A stretch of DNA of 64,000 nucleotides from Candidatus Minthosoma equi (GCA_018064885.1 JAGHUI010000013.1:19127-83126), one strand, 5' to 3'. Positions 27,908-37,854 are shown, numbered from the stretch's first letter. Notes: generated by a model not told the origin, from the letters alone. Numbers and translations are program-made.

Positions 27908-30900
27908 ATGAAGTTAAGTTCACTTTCCCACCAAATGAAGAACGGCAAGCTCGCCCTTCTCTGTGCTGTTGCATCATCAGCACTTCTTGTATCATCTTGT
28001 TCAGATGAAGACTTCGGCTACGATGACGACTATTTCCGTAGCAAAGAATACACCGACAAGTTCAAGGAAGTATTCGGTGACATAGATCCAGATCACAACT
28101 GGAGCATGGCGCAGAATGTCAAGGTTAACATCAATGTTCCTGGAGCAACAGGATATGAAGTGAGAATCCTTTCTGAGGCTCCAACTACTCGCGGTACAAC
28201 CCTTTTGTACCAGAATGTAATGGATGGTGAACAGATTTCAGCAAATGTTGATGTCATTCGTGGTTCTCGCTATGTATATGCAGAAGTCAAAAGTGAATTT
28301 GGCAACCACCTTGTAGATGGATATTACGAGATTGACGAGAATGGTGTTGTTGATGTAAATAAGGCAGGTACAGCAGGAACAAGAGCTTTCAGCGAAACAG
28401 CTCCTGGATGCAGTGTCTATCACACATATTTGAACAGATACAATAGAGTATGGAATAATGGCATTGCAACTCCTACAGATGCTAATTATAGATATGACTA
28501 TGGCTTCCAGAACAATAATCCTACATACTACCTTCCTTCTGCCGTAGATAAAGGAGTATCTGCAGGATGGCTTATCCACTGTGCACAATACGAAGATGGC
28601 GACAGAACTAATGGTAACTATGATAATGGCCCAAGAACTCTTGCATTGACAAATTCTAAAGTTGAAAATGGAATCACCATTAAGGATGCTCTATATTTCC
28701 GTAATCTTAACGATATAGATCACCCACAATTCAACGAAGCATACGTTCGCTATGGTGACAACGGAAAACGCATTAGCATTCCATATGGCGACACAGAATT
28801 CCACTTTGCTCTTGCTTTAAGAAACAAAGGAACCAATAATTACGACTTCAAAATTACAATTGACAAGAGAAGAGATGAATGGAATGGCACTTTCTGGGAT
28901 ACAAAAAAGACAGAAACTATCACCGTAAACCAATCATACAACAAAGGCGAAACAAACGATGGCGTAATATTCAAGGATGTTAATATTTTTCTCAAGGATG
29001 CAGAAGATGGTGACTATCGCGTAACCGTTCAATTGATTTCTGAAAATGATTGGGTACAGGCTTTATGCGGTGGTTTCTGGATTGAATCATTGGGCAACAC
29101 TCCAATTACTGTAGAAGAAATGTGGGGGTATCTTGACTATAAAGATGTTCGCGGCGGAGGCGTAAATTGGTCTGGCACCAATACTCTCTTGAATCAGAAC
29201 ACAAAGCGATATGGATGGTGGTCAGATGTACCAAATACATTCCAATATAGAACACTTGATGTTCGTAGTATGTCTAACCCAAGTGATGGTACTATTGGTC
29301 AATTCCATATCATAAACGGAGAAGATGGAGAAAACATCAAAGTAGGAACAGAAATTATCAAATATAAGGATATGTTCCCTCTCTATGGTATGTACAAGTC
29401 AACTATCACAGGAAAATGGAAGGGAAGCCCATTCCGTGAAGGCGACAACCATATTGATCCGTTCTTCTCAGATGGCAGCTACCACCAGGCAACAGACTAT
29501 GAGATGCAGAAAGATGCACAGATGATTACTTGTGGACCATGCACAGACAAGAATGGTGCTCAGCACGATGGAAGCGTAACTGTTAAGATGATTGGTATTG
29601 GTACAGGATGGGGTAATGACGTTGGCTATTTCTACTACAACAAGAATGACCAGTCAGTTTACACAACAGTGAACGGAGAGAGAGTTCTTAATCTCAACAA
29701 AGTGTGCAAGGTTGTCATCCGCAAAGACATGCAGAATGCGCTCACTGGAGATCAAGCAAGTAGCATAGACGACAACGGCAATATGCCTAATTGGGGACTT
29801 GGATTTATGCAGTATAATCGCTACGTTGATGGTTGTGCAGCACTCGATATGACGGATGAGGATGCTCAGGGGCTTATCAATTCAAACGAATTCAGCGACC
29901 AGACTAAGGATTTCTATAATAGTTTGAAAGATAATGGAACAAAACGTGCCATTGCAAAAGAAGCAACATTTACAGCTCCTATCTACAAACTCGTTTATTA
30001 CACACCAACAACTAACACTTATGGCAACATTGTTCCTAATACATCTACAGCAACATACGAATGGCCAAAAGATGTAGTTATCGGTTTCTTCGGTATCCGT
30101 ACAGATGCTAATCTCGGATGTGAGCTTGCCCGTGTATATACATCTTCTGCAAGTGCTCAGCGCTACACTTTCAACGACATTCCTCGCGGTTCCGCTTTCT
30201 CTTATAAGGGTAAGAACTACATTGGTCTTGAAGATGAAATTGACTATGACAACAATGACTTCCTCTTTGAAGTTGAAGGTGTTGAACCTGTCAATCCAGA
30301 CATCACACCTCATGACGACCCTATTCAGGTGAACAAATACCAGACATGGATTGTTGCATGCGAAGACCTTGGCGGCGTATTTGACTACGACTTCAACGAC
30401 CTCGTTTGGGCTGTTACAAAGGAAAATGTTTATTCTGTTGCAGATGGAGGCAGAAGCACAGAAACTCCCACAGGTATAAATCTTTATTTCCAGGCACTTG
30501 CAGCTGGTGGTACTCTTGAAGCTGTAGTTCAGTATAATACAGAGAATTGGGGAGAAAATTGGGAAGACCTCGGTGAAATCCACAATCTTGTAAAGAGAAC
30601 TGAAGGAGAAAGAAAACAAGATGGATCTTACAAAACTCCAACAAATATTCAATTGAATGTTTATTCAAGTCCTTCTCTCAGTCAAATTGGTAACAAGATC
30701 AAATTAGGTGATACTATCGACCCAGGTTTGGATGAAGCGGTAACTATTGGAAATATCTTGAGCCATTTCCGCGTAATTGTAGAGAAACATAATGGAGAAA
30801 AATATGTCGTTGGCAATAATTTGCAGGATAAACCAGACCACAATGATTCTCATGGCGCTGGCAACGGAAGAACTAATGCTCCACAATTCATCCTGCTTCC

Positions 30901-31051
30901 TAACGGATGGGCATGGCCTTCAGAAGGAGTATGTATAACAGATGTTTACAAAAACTTCAGTGATTGGGCAAAGAATGCGGATCAGGTAAACTGGTACACC
31001 ACTTGGAGAAACAGCATTACTGGTTCATACATTGAAAACCCACTTAAGTAA
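27908..31051 (+). CDS. LruC/DUF4842-type surface lipoprotein
   Basis: 1047 residues, lipobox LLVSSCSDED. Acidic N-terminus followed by FGDIDPDHNWSMAQ, then several beta-rich regions, and a C-terminal domain containing VACEDLGGVFDYDFNDLVWAV, the hallmark of the LruC (DUF4842) domain, an acidic and possibly calcium-binding beta module common in Bacteroidota lipoproteins. It follows the SusC/SusD pair but has its own promoter-like box and a terminator before it, so it may be a separate unit. A surface glycan- or protein-binding partner of the SusCD complex is an inference; the family has no agreed biochemical function. Confidence 0.75.
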   Translation: MKLSSLSHQMKNGKLALLCAVASSALLVSSCSDEDFGYDDDYFRSKEYTDKFKEVFGDIDPDHNWSMAQNVKVNINVPGATGYEVRILSEAPTTRGTTLLYQNVMDGEQISANVDVIRGSRYVYAEVKSEFGNHLVDGYYEIDENGVVDVNKAGTAGTRAFSETAPGCSVYHTYLNRYNRVWNNGIATPTDANYRYDYGFQNNNPTYYLPSAVDKGVSAGWLIHCAQYEDGDRTNGNYDNGPRTLALTNSKVENGITIKDALYFRNLNDIDHPQFNEAYVRYGDNGKRISIPYGDTEFHFALALRNKGTNNYDFKITIDKRRDEWNGTFWDTKKTETITVNQSYNKGETNDGVIFKDVNIFLKDAEDGDYRVTVQLISENDWVQALCGGFWIESLGNTPITVEEMWGYLDYKDVRGGGVNWSGTNTLLNQNTKRYGWWSDVPNTFQYRTLDVRSMSNPSDGTIGQFHIINGEDGENIKVGTEIIKYKDMFPLYGMYKSTITGKWKGSPFREGDNHIDPFFSDGSYHQATDYEMQKDAQMITCGPCTDKNGAQHDGSVTVKMIGIGTGWGNDVGYFYYNKNDQSVYTTVNGERVLNLNKVCKVVIRKDMQNALTGDQASSIDDNGNMPNWGLGFMQYNRYVDGCAALDMTDEDAQGLINSNEFSDQTKDFYNSLKDNGTKRAIAKEATFTAPIYKLVYYTPTTNTYGNIVPNTSTATYEWPKDVVIGFFGIRTDANLGCELARVYTSSASAQRYTFNDIPRGSAFSYKGKNYIGLEDEIDYDNNDFLFEVEGVEPVNPDITPHDDPIQVNKYQTWIVACEDLGGVFDYDFNDLVWAVTKENVYSVADGGRSTETPTGINLYFQALAAGGTLEAVVQYNTENWGENWEDLGEIHNLVKRTEGERKQDGSYKTPTNIQLNVYSSPSLSQIGNKIKLGDTIDPGLDEAVTIGNILSHFRVIVEKHNGEKYVVGNNLQDKPDHNDSHGAGNGRTNAPQFILLPNGWAWPSEGVCITDVYKNFSDWAKNADQVNWYTTWRNSITGSYIENPLK

Positions 31052-31063
31052 TTGATATATTCT

Positions 31064-31249
31064 ATGTATCTCTTATCCGAATATCTCAAGTACCGCAAGT
31101 GTGCTCACCGCGACATTTATAAACGCATAGCTGATGAACACGCCGTGTCTGCCTTCCTGGTTTACAGGTTGGCACACGGACGCAGATCACGCTCACAAAT
31201 CGAGAGTAATGTAAAAGATGATCTGCGACTACATAGGATAATTTCGTAA
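31064..31249 (+). CDS. Small HTH-like protein
   Basis: 61 residues from ATG 31064 (a TTG at 31052, directly after the previous stop, is a less likely start). The core HRDIYKRIADEHAVSAFLV, followed by YRLAHGRRSRS, has the spacing of a helix-turn-helix with a basic recognition segment, and the rest is a short basic tail. It begins 12 bp after the lipoprotein gene and ends before a strong terminator, so it is the last gene of that transcript. Similar tiny proteins are known to me only as hypothetical Bacteroidota proteins; a DNA- or RNA-binding role is inferred from charge and pattern. Confidence 0.6.
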   Translation: MYLLSEYLKYRKCAHRDIYKRIADEHAVSAFLVYRLAHGRRSRSQIESNVKDDLRLHRIIS

Positions 31250-31273
31250 GCACATACATATCATGCAAATGCA

Positions 31274-31309
31274 AAAGGTGCACCGGCAAAATCGCTGGTG
31301 CACCTTTGT
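31274..31309. terminator. Bidirectional hairpin terminator
   Basis: AAAGGTGCACC (31274-31284) pairs perfectly with 31297-31307, 12-nt loop. It lies between a plus gene ending at 31249 and a minus gene ending at 31352, with A/T flanks on both sides. Confidence 0.8.
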
Positions 31310-31351
31310 TGTTATTCAGCACAAGAATGTAATTAATTTCTGAAGCGGCAA

Positions 31352-32776
31352 TTAAGGCACATTTTCAGGTTCCACTACCCTGCCCTTCACCAATTCTGGA
31401 AGATTGTACGATTTCATCTGGCGATGATAATAGGCAGCATCGGATTGCGGTACAGGGAATGGCTTTGTGGCTTTGCCATCAGGAGAGATGTGAGATATGT
31501 AAGGAATGGAATATAATCCGTTTACACGGCGAGAAGTCATTGATATCCAACGTCCTGTGCTGCTCCATGAATGAGAAGATGTATAAGCGCCTAATGTAGA
31601 AATGTCTATTGTATTTCCGTTTGTAAGGTCTATCATCATGAGCTTTGCCTCGCGATGCCAGATGGAGAAGTTGCCGTAGTTGTGATGAGTGAAGAGCAAA
31701 AAGCGTCCGTCAGGTGATACGCGTGGATGACTGATGCTTCCGCCTTGAGTATGTGCATTGTAGAGAGTATCTACCGTATCTCCGAATGTGCCCTTTTCTG
31801 CATCAAAACTGATGGAACAGAGAGAATAATGTGCTTTATCGTATTCATCAGGAATTGGCACACTGTCTGCCGAACAATAATACAGGCGCTTGCCGTCGGG
31901 CGCGAATGCAGGGAATGTCTCGAAATGCGATGGCGATGTGAGCAATGGTGAGGACAAGTATGCTACATTCCCTTGTTCATCAACATTGCATACATAAATA
32001 TCTGACGAGTAGTCAAATACCTCTATACGATTACGATCCGTAGTGTGGAACATCTGCTTTGTGGAATTGGAAGAAAAAGCGATGCACTTGCCGCTTGGGT
32101 GCCATGCTGGATATGTGAGCGCTGGTGATCCTTCTGGAAGAATAAGCTTCTGCATCTTGCCATCGTGCAGGATGTATGTGCCGGCATGGTCAAGGCGAAG
32201 ATGAAGGAGCATGCGGTCAGAACTGTTCTGCGAGAAGGAATGACAATTCATGCATCCGCCATCTGTCTGACGATTTGTTATGATGGCATTTTCATCATAG
32301 TTTTCCAAGTTGCGCTGGTATATTCCCATCTCATTCCACACCTCATAGCCCGGTTCTATAAGCCTATACACCAAATGGCTGTCGATAGAGTCGGAGCTGA
32401 TATGGATAGGAAATGAATCATACTCCACCCATTCACCGTCTTTCTTTCCCTGAATGAGTACATTGATCGTTGTGCCTGCCTGCTTCAATGCGTTCCAATC
32501 GTCAATGTCTATGCAGAAGCCGTCATCGCCATCATTGCCGACAACTACGGACAATGAGCCTGCCGTAAATACGGCTTGCGCCTGATCAAGCATGAGGTTG
32601 TCTGCAAGGGAAAATGTCGGCGGTGCAATGTTTATTGGCATCGTCACATCTGTATAATCAGGGAAAATTGCTGCTGCCAGATGCAACGGCTTCGCCTCTT
32701 GCCTATTGAGCGAACAAGAAGCGAGCGAAGCAACACATATATATAATAATGAATGTCGGAATAGATTTGTACGCAT
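31352..32776 (-). CDS. TolB-like beta-propeller lipoprotein with a CxxCH haem site
   Basis: 474 residues from the ATG at 32776; this start gives a lipobox (ASLASCSL), and the upstream stop and this start share a base (TAATG), indicating coupled translation. Residues 175-179 are CMNCH within GGCMNCHSF, a covalent c-type haem motif. The rest holds PD40/TolB blades (YPAWHPSGKCIAFSSN, FPAFAPDGKRLYYCS, HPRVSPDGRFLLFT, SHSWSSTGRWISM). Each blade repeats the xPDGxxLxF pattern. An envelope cytochrome with a propeller, presumably in electron transfer or sensing, is inferred; no redox partner is present. An alternative start at 32806 would place 10 residues before the signal peptide and is less likely. 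Confidence 0.75.
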   Translation of the reverse strand: MRTNLFRHSLLYICVASLASCSLNRQEAKPLHLAAAIFPDYTDVTMPINIAPPTFSLADNLMLDQAQAVFTAGSLSVVVGNDGDDGFCIDIDDWNALKQAGTTINVLIQGKKDGEWVEYDSFPIHISSDSIDSHLVYRLIEPGYEVWNEMGIYQRNLENYDENAIITNRQTDGGCMNCHSFSQNSSDRMLLHLRLDHAGTYILHDGKMQKLILPEGSPALTYPAWHPSGKCIAFSSNSTKQMFHTTDRNRIEVFDYSSDIYVCNVDEQGNVAYLSSPLLTSPSHFETFPAFAPDGKRLYYCSADSVPIPDEYDKAHYSLCSISFDAEKGTFGDTVDTLYNAHTQGGSISHPRVSPDGRFLLFTHHNYGNFSIWHREAKLMMIDLTNGNTIDISTLGAYTSSHSWSSTGRWISMTSRRVNGLYSIPYISHISPDGKATKPFPVPQSDAAYYHRQMKSYNLPELVKGRVVEPENVP

Positions 32777-33963
32777 TATTTCTTGAAGTATTTTGGAATG
32801 GTCCATTGCGAATTGTTGTTTTCGTAAAATTCCCGAAGAAATGAATCCTTTTTCTCTTGAAGACCTGCAAGAATATACAAAGAACCGAGATACTGGAGAG
32901 TGACATTATGCTGCCGAGTCCTTTTTGTATTTCGCGCAACTTGCAGAAGATCATCGTCAAGACCTTTTATTCCTGAAAATCTATTGTCTGGGAAAAGGCA
33001 TGCTTTCTTATTGCTGACGGCATATATGTACTCTTTGCTATAATGGTTTTTGAGAGCGTCGCACCAGTCACCATAGAAAAGTGTCTTTCTAAGCATATAC
33101 ATATATTTATCTGCCAAAGCATCATTGCCATAGATTAGAGCAGTTTGAACAAGTCGCTGAAGCAGGCGCGGAGAACGATTGCCCATTTTCTCGTTTGCCT
33201 CAAAAGCATAGCGCTGAGACATTGCTATGTGTCCCATAGAATAAAAAACATCGCTCATGAGAGCAGCAATCTGCGGACTCTCAATATCAACCTGATATAT
33301 GCTGCGAATGTCAACGCAAGGGAAATCAAGAAGCTGGTCTCCAAGCTTTTCCTGTTCAGCCAAAGCCATGTTGCGACAGTTCTGGAAAAGCAAGTTATAG
33401 TTTACCTTCATATCATGACTGGATTCAAAATAGTCAGATATCGCTGTCCACTCTCTCTGCCTGACCATATCGCTAAGAACCATGAGCCTGACATTCTTAT
33501 TGGTGCCTGAAAACATGCTAACAACAGGAACTCCAGATAACCATCCTGGCACATACAGGTTGAGAGCAGCAGCAACCACTATGCATGCAACAGCACCGCT
33601 CCATCTTCTTTTCTTACTTATTTTTTGTATAATGACTCCTGCTATCGCACTAACAAAGAACACAAAAACTGTCATCACGCAAACGCCAATCCACCTGCAT
33701 GCAAAGAACTGCAAAAAGAATCCTTTCAGCAATTCTTCGGAATGTCCCTCGCTCAGCATTGAGGATATGTAATGAGAATCCCAAAAGAATGAGCACCACC
33801 CTTCTGCATAGCTCAATACAGGTGCAATAATGCATAACATGGCTGCAGTAATAGCTATAACGGAGACTGCAGACAACCCCAATGCCATTTCAGGCTTGAT
33901 ATGTGATAATTTTAAGTGAAACATGTTCAAATTTACGAACTTTTTACCATTTACATTTGCCAA
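32776..33963 (-). CDS. Membrane protein, DUF6057-like
   Basis: 395 residues. Three hydrophobic segments (about 31-52, 92-115 and 124-145) precede a soluble helical region of about 245 residues with TPR-like pattern (YAFEANEKMGNRSPRLLQRL, ALIYGNDALADKYMYML), predicted periplasmic. It resembles the DUF6057 family found in Bacteroidota beside the CxxCH propeller lipoprotein, with which it is coupled (TAATG overlap). It looks shorter than the family norm as I remember it, but no frameshift is visible. Function unknown; the pair probably works together in the envelope. Start chosen at 33963; a Met at residue 15 is possible. Confidence 0.55.
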   Translation of the reverse strand: MANVNGKKFVNLNMFHLKLSHIKPEMALGLSAVSVIAITAAMLCIIAPVLSYAEGWCSFFWDSHYISSMLSEGHSEELLKGFFLQFFACRWIGVCVMTVFVFFVSAIAGVIIQKISKKRRWSGAVACIVVAAALNLYVPGWLSGVPVVSMFSGTNKNVRLMVLSDMVRQREWTAISDYFESSHDMKVNYNLLFQNCRNMALAEQEKLGDQLLDFPCVDIRSIYQVDIESPQIAALMSDVFYSMGHIAMSQRYAFEANEKMGNRSPRLLQRLVQTALIYGNDALADKYMYMLRKTLFYGDWCDALKNHYSKEYIYAVSNKKACLFPDNRFSGIKGLDDDLLQVARNTKRTRQHNVTLQYLGSLYILAGLQEKKDSFLREFYENNNSQWTIPKYFKK

Positions 33964-34074
33964 GACGTAACATTTCTGTATAAAACTCGTTACTTTTCAC
34001 TTATTATGCCTAAATTTGACGCAGTGATGCAAGTATTTGAAACATGAGGAAATGTTTTTCAACGTATTTCATGG

Positions 34075-34082
34075 TAAATTTG
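34075..34082 (+). promoter_or_regulatory. -7 box for the esterase operon
   Basis: TAAATTTG, 28 bp before the ATG at 34110. A second copy of TAAATTTG lies at 34011-34018, and the minus-strand equivalent (CAAATTTA) at 34086-34093 could serve the divergent membrane protein gene. None has a perfect -33 box. Confidence 0.5.
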
Positions 34083-34109
34083 CTACAAATTTAATTTACT
34101 ACAATCAAT

Positions 34110-36515
34110 ATGAAGAAACTTTTACTTTTGCTTTTCACCTTGGCGCTTACTCTGAATGTTTGCGCCTACAAGAAGGTCTCTGTTGACATTAAGGTTAACG
34201 GACAGACTCGTAACATGGTTGTTTTCACCCCTAACACTGTTACATCTGACATGCCACTGATGATCATCACTCACGGAATGAACCAGAACCCAGAATACCA
34301 GTACGACGGAGACAAGATGTACGAATTGATCGATACAGAAAAGTTCATTGTGACTTACCTCCGCAGCGACGGCAACACATGGGACATTGGCGGCGACAAG
34401 GATATCAACTTCGTTTCGCAGACAATCGATGAGATGTATAAAAAATATACTATCAATAAGAACCGCGTATATTGGTCTGGCTTCTCTATGGGTTCCATGC
34501 TCATCTATCATGCCATGGCTAAGATGGCTGACAAGATTGCAGCATTCGCTCCTACAAGCGGAATCCAGTTCTCTGAACAGCCTTGGAACGCACTCAAGAA
34601 CGCTGGCAAGAAGGTGAACCTCATTGCTCATCATTCAAATCAGGATGGAGTGTTCCCTATCAATCAGTACGACGTGAACTCATACGTGACAAACATTGCC
34701 ACAACTCAGGGCTTCACAACATACTTCGAGAGCAACTACCAGTCAAAGGAAGGTGACTACAAAGGCAAGAAGAAGGTGTGGACAAATGCCGACACAGGCA
34801 ATGTGGTTGAGCTGTTCATGTACGACGGCGGAGGTCACTGGCCATCATACTACAACAGAAAGGAAATCTGGAACTTCTGCAAGCAGTTCAGCAAGCTTAC
34901 TGTTGAAGAAGAATATACTAAGATTTACAACAAGGCAGAGGACTTGATTGAATTGTGGCAATACACTCCTGCCATGACAAGCAAAGCTGTTTACACAGGA
35001 TTGAAGACTGCACTCTCAACTTATTCTCCAGTCAATGTTGCAGAAAATGGTCAATATAGCAACGCTATCAGCAAGCTGACATCATACATCAGCGTTTTTG
35101 AAACAGCAGCATCAAAGGTGGAACTCGTTACAAAGAACAACGATGCCGAGAAACCAGAAGGTTTCGATCCTAACTTCCACATCTATCTCTGTTTCGGACA
35201 GTCAAACATGGAGGGCAATGCTGCCATTGAAGCCCAGGACCGCAAGGATGTTGACCCACGATTCATGATGATGGCTGCTGTGGATATGTCAAACATGAGC
35301 CGCAAGAAAGGCGAATGGTACACAGCCTACCCTCCTCTCTGCCGCGGCTACAACGGTTTGACTCCTGCCGACTACTTCGGTCGCGAGATGGTTGCAAATC
35401 TTCCTGACTCAATCCGTGTCGGCGTTATCAACGTAGCTGTCGGCGGTGCCAGCATCAAGCTGTTCGACCAGGATCTGACAGCGAAAGAGATTGCAGGTGC
35501 AGCAGACTGGTTCAAGAACTATTGCAAGGAATACGACAATGACCCATACAAGCGCCTCGTAGAATGTGCGAAGAAAGCACAGCAGTCAGGCGTAATCAAG
35601 GGCATTCTTCTTCATCAGGGTTGCACAGACAACACACAGAAGGATTGGCCTGTACGTGTTAAGAGAGTATATACTCGTCTCCTCAACGATTTGAACCTCA
35701 AGGAGGAAGAGACTCCGCTGCTTGTCGGTGAGCTTCTTCAGCAGAATATGGGAGGTGTTTGCTGGGGACACAATGAAGTGATTGCCCACATAACAGATGC
35801 TATTCCAAACGCATACGTCATTTCCTCTGCAAACTGTCCTGCAAACTCCGATGGCCTCCACTTCACAGCAGAAGGCTACCGCATGATCGGCCGCCGCTAC
35901 GCAGAGACAATGCTGAAGATTCTTGACCAGCCAAAGAAGATTGATTTCGACACCACTGAGACATACTTCCCTATCGGCACAGAAGGCTTCAACCCAAGTC
36001 TTTACCTTCAGGGAACTTCAAAATACACAAAGAATGTCGGTATCACATTCACAACCAATTTCGACGGAACTTTCGGCGGATGGCGATTCAGCAAGGGAGT
36101 TGATCTTTCCCAGTATAACTACCTCGTTGTCAAGTTTGCTCGCTCTGCATCAATCAAACCTGTTGTCAAAATCTTCGATACTGACGATTATCTCAATCCT
36201 TGCTACAGTTTTGACATGGGAGGTTCAAAGCAGATCAGCATCGACTTGAAGAACATGACAGATAATAAGGGAAATACTATCGATCCTTCACATATTTATA
36301 TGGTTGGAATTTCAGCCAACAAAGGAAGCATTTACATCAGCGATGTATTCCTGAGTGATGACGGCAGCACTCCAACAGCCATTGAAGATGCACCAGTGTT
36401 TGAGTTCAACAGCAAGGAAGATTTCATCTACGATCTTCAGGGCAGACGACTCCAGCACCAGCCATCCAAGGGAATGTTTATCCGCAATGGCAAGAAGGTT
36501 GCAATTTTGAAATAA
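34110..36515 (+). CDS. Two-domain carbohydrate esterase (CE1-like + CE6-like)
   Basis: 801 residues with a signal peptide (cleavage near NVCAYKK). Domain 1 (about 20-265) is an alpha/beta-hydrolase of the feruloyl/acetyl esterase (CE1, LpqC-like) type with nucleophile Ser126 in SGFSMGSM. Domain 2 (about 350-610) is an SGNH acetyl-xylan esterase (CE6-like, DUF303) with CFGQSNMEG (Ser365), a GGAS block and D581-x-x-H584. A beta-rich domain (about 620-760) resembles a carbohydrate-binding module, and the tail IYDLQGRRL...RNGKKVAI is a short C-terminal signature common in Prevotella secreted enzymes. The combination would strip ferulate and acetate from arabinoxylan; the real substrates are untested. 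An SGNH gene follows after 9 bp. Confidence 0.8.
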   Translation: MKKLLLLLFTLALTLNVCAYKKVSVDIKVNGQTRNMVVFTPNTVTSDMPLMIITHGMNQNPEYQYDGDKMYELIDTEKFIVTYLRSDGNTWDIGGDKDINFVSQTIDEMYKKYTINKNRVYWSGFSMGSMLIYHAMAKMADKIAAFAPTSGIQFSEQPWNALKNAGKKVNLIAHHSNQDGVFPINQYDVNSYVTNIATTQGFTTYFESNYQSKEGDYKGKKKVWTNADTGNVVELFMYDGGGHWPSYYNRKEIWNFCKQFSKLTVEEEYTKIYNKAEDLIELWQYTPAMTSKAVYTGLKTALSTYSPVNVAENGQYSNAISKLTSYISVFETAASKVELVTKNNDAEKPEGFDPNFHIYLCFGQSNMEGNAAIEAQDRKDVDPRFMMMAAVDMSNMSRKKGEWYTAYPPLCRGYNGLTPADYFGREMVANLPDSIRVGVINVAVGGASIKLFDQDLTAKEIAGAADWFKNYCKEYDNDPYKRLVECAKKAQQSGVIKGILLHQGCTDNTQKDWPVRVKRVYTRLLNDLNLKEEETPLLVGELLQQNMGGVCWGHNEVIAHITDAIPNAYVISSANCPANSDGLHFTAEGYRMIGRRYAETMLKILDQPKKIDFDTTETYFPIGTEGFNPSLYLQGTSKYTKNVGITFTTNFDGTFGGWRFSKGVDLSQYNYLVVKFARSASIKPVVKIFDTDDYLNPCYSFDMGGSKQISIDLKNMTDNKGNTIDPSHIYMVGISANKGSIYISDVFLSDDGSTPTAIEDAPVFEFNSKEDFIYDLQGRRLQHQPSKGMFIRNGKKVAILK

Positions 36516-36524
36516 ACATAAAAT

Positions 36525-37691
36525 ATGACATTTACCAAATGGGTTGCCTGTTGGGGCAATGCCACATCTATCACAGACCGCAAAGAATGTGTCTATGCAA
36601 AAGACATCACTCTGAGATATCCTATAAGGATGTGTTTTTCTGGTAATAAACTTCGTTTCCGTTTCAGCAATTTGACTGGAACGGAAAACGTTGTTATTAG
36701 CAAAGCCTCTGTAGCTACGCCTCCAATCGTGGAACTTGGCGGACAGAAACATTTCGTACCTATCACATTCTCAGGCAGAAGGGATGTAGAGATTATTCCT
36801 GGAACAGAGATAACGAGCGATGAAATAAGCTTGCCTGTCTATGCTGGCGACACCATTGAGGTCAGCATGTACTTTGCCGACTGCACCCAGATGAATGCAG
36901 GCACACTTATCACAGGTCCACTCTCATGCGGAAAATACAGCTATGGCGATTTCTGCGAAAGCGATGAACTGCCATTAGACCTCACACGCAACACCAATTG
37001 GTTCTATTTTCTTAACACAATAGACATTCTTACCGAAGAGAAGAATCATGCCCTTGTATGCTATGGCGACTCCATAACAGCCCAGAGCTGGCCTGATTAT
37101 CTTGCCCAGAGAGCATGGAACGAAGGATTCCACAATGTATCAATCATTCGCAGAGCTGTCAGCGGCACAAGAATTCTGCGCCAGTACAACTGCATCACCT
37201 ATCAGGCATACGGTCTTAAGGGCGAGACACGATTCCCTATAGAGCTCAATGTTGCTGGTGCAGAAGCGGTTATCATTCAGCATGGCATCAACGACATCAT
37301 CCACCCTGTTGGTGTGGAAGTGAACATATTCCGTCCATGGAGTGACTTGCCAACAGTAAAGGAGATGATTGAAGGTGTTGAGAATCTGTATATTGCCCAT
37401 GCACGAAAACTAGGACTTAAGGTTTGGAGCGGCACTCTTCTCCCAATCCTCGGATGGCGCACCTACACCGAAGAACGAAACAAGATGAGATGTGAGTTCA
37501 ACGAATGGCTCCGCACATCTCCTGAGTTTGACGGCTGCGTAGATTTTGATATTGCTGTACGAGACAAAGACAATCCAAAATCGTTTGCCAAAGGCTTTGA
37601 TTCAGGTGATCATCTTCACCCAAGCGAAGAGGCATACGAAGCTATGGCAAACTGTGTGCCAGAGGAATTGCTTTTACCTTTTACCCGATAA
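36525..37691 (+). CDS. SGNH/GDSL-family hydrolase
   Basis: 388 residues without signal peptide. An N-terminal beta-sandwich-like region of about 170 residues (VACWGNATSI..., LRFRFSNLTG) precedes the SGNH domain: block I CYGDSIT (Ser183), block III QHGINDI, block V D362-H-L-H365. The layout is that of Bacteroidota SGNH esterases, probably deacetylating oligosaccharides. It lies 9 bp after the two-domain esterase and is surely cotranscribed. Lack of a signal peptide suggests it acts on imported acetylated oligosaccharides in the cytoplasm, complementing the secreted esterase; this is an inference. Confidence 0.8.
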   Translation: MTFTKWVACWGNATSITDRKECVYAKDITLRYPIRMCFSGNKLRFRFSNLTGTENVVISKASVATPPIVELGGQKHFVPITFSGRRDVEIIPGTEITSDEISLPVYAGDTIEVSMYFADCTQMNAGTLITGPLSCGKYSYGDFCESDELPLDLTRNTNWFYFLNTIDILTEEKNHALVCYGDSITAQSWPDYLAQRAWNEGFHNVSIIRRAVSGTRILRQYNCITYQAYGLKGETRFPIELNVAGAEAVIIQHGINDIIHPVGVEVNIFRPWSDLPTVKEMIEGVENLYIAHARKLGLKVWSGTLLPILGWRTYTEERNKMRCEFNEWLRTSPEFDGCVDFDIAVRDKDNPKSFAKGFDSGDHLHPSEEAYEAMANCVPEELLLPFTR

Positions 37692-37749
37692 AGCTTTATG
37701 CTTTTACTTGATAATGCTTTTTGCTTTTGCTCGGTAAGGAAATGAATTC

Positions 37750-37777
37750 AAGCCGTGAAATGACGATTTCACGGCTT
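37750..37777. terminator. 12-bp hairpin downstream of the SGNH gene
   Basis: AAGCCGTGAAAT (37750-37761) pairs perfectly with 37766-37777 around a GACG loop. A partial second copy (GATTTCACGCCTTGAAATGAC) follows at about 37786-37806. There is no clear T-run on either strand. Confidence 0.5.
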
Positions 37778-37854
37778 GGAATGATGATTTCACGCCTTGA
37801 AATGACAAGGCTTGTTGGGGAATGGTGAAATAACTGCTTAGCTATTACACAATA

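Noticed and set aside
22274..31051. Complete polysaccharide utilisation locus around the SusCD pair
   Set aside because: No glycosidase, sensor or ECF sigma/anti-sigma gene is directly linked, so only a SusCD pair with a LruC-type lipoprotein is claimed.
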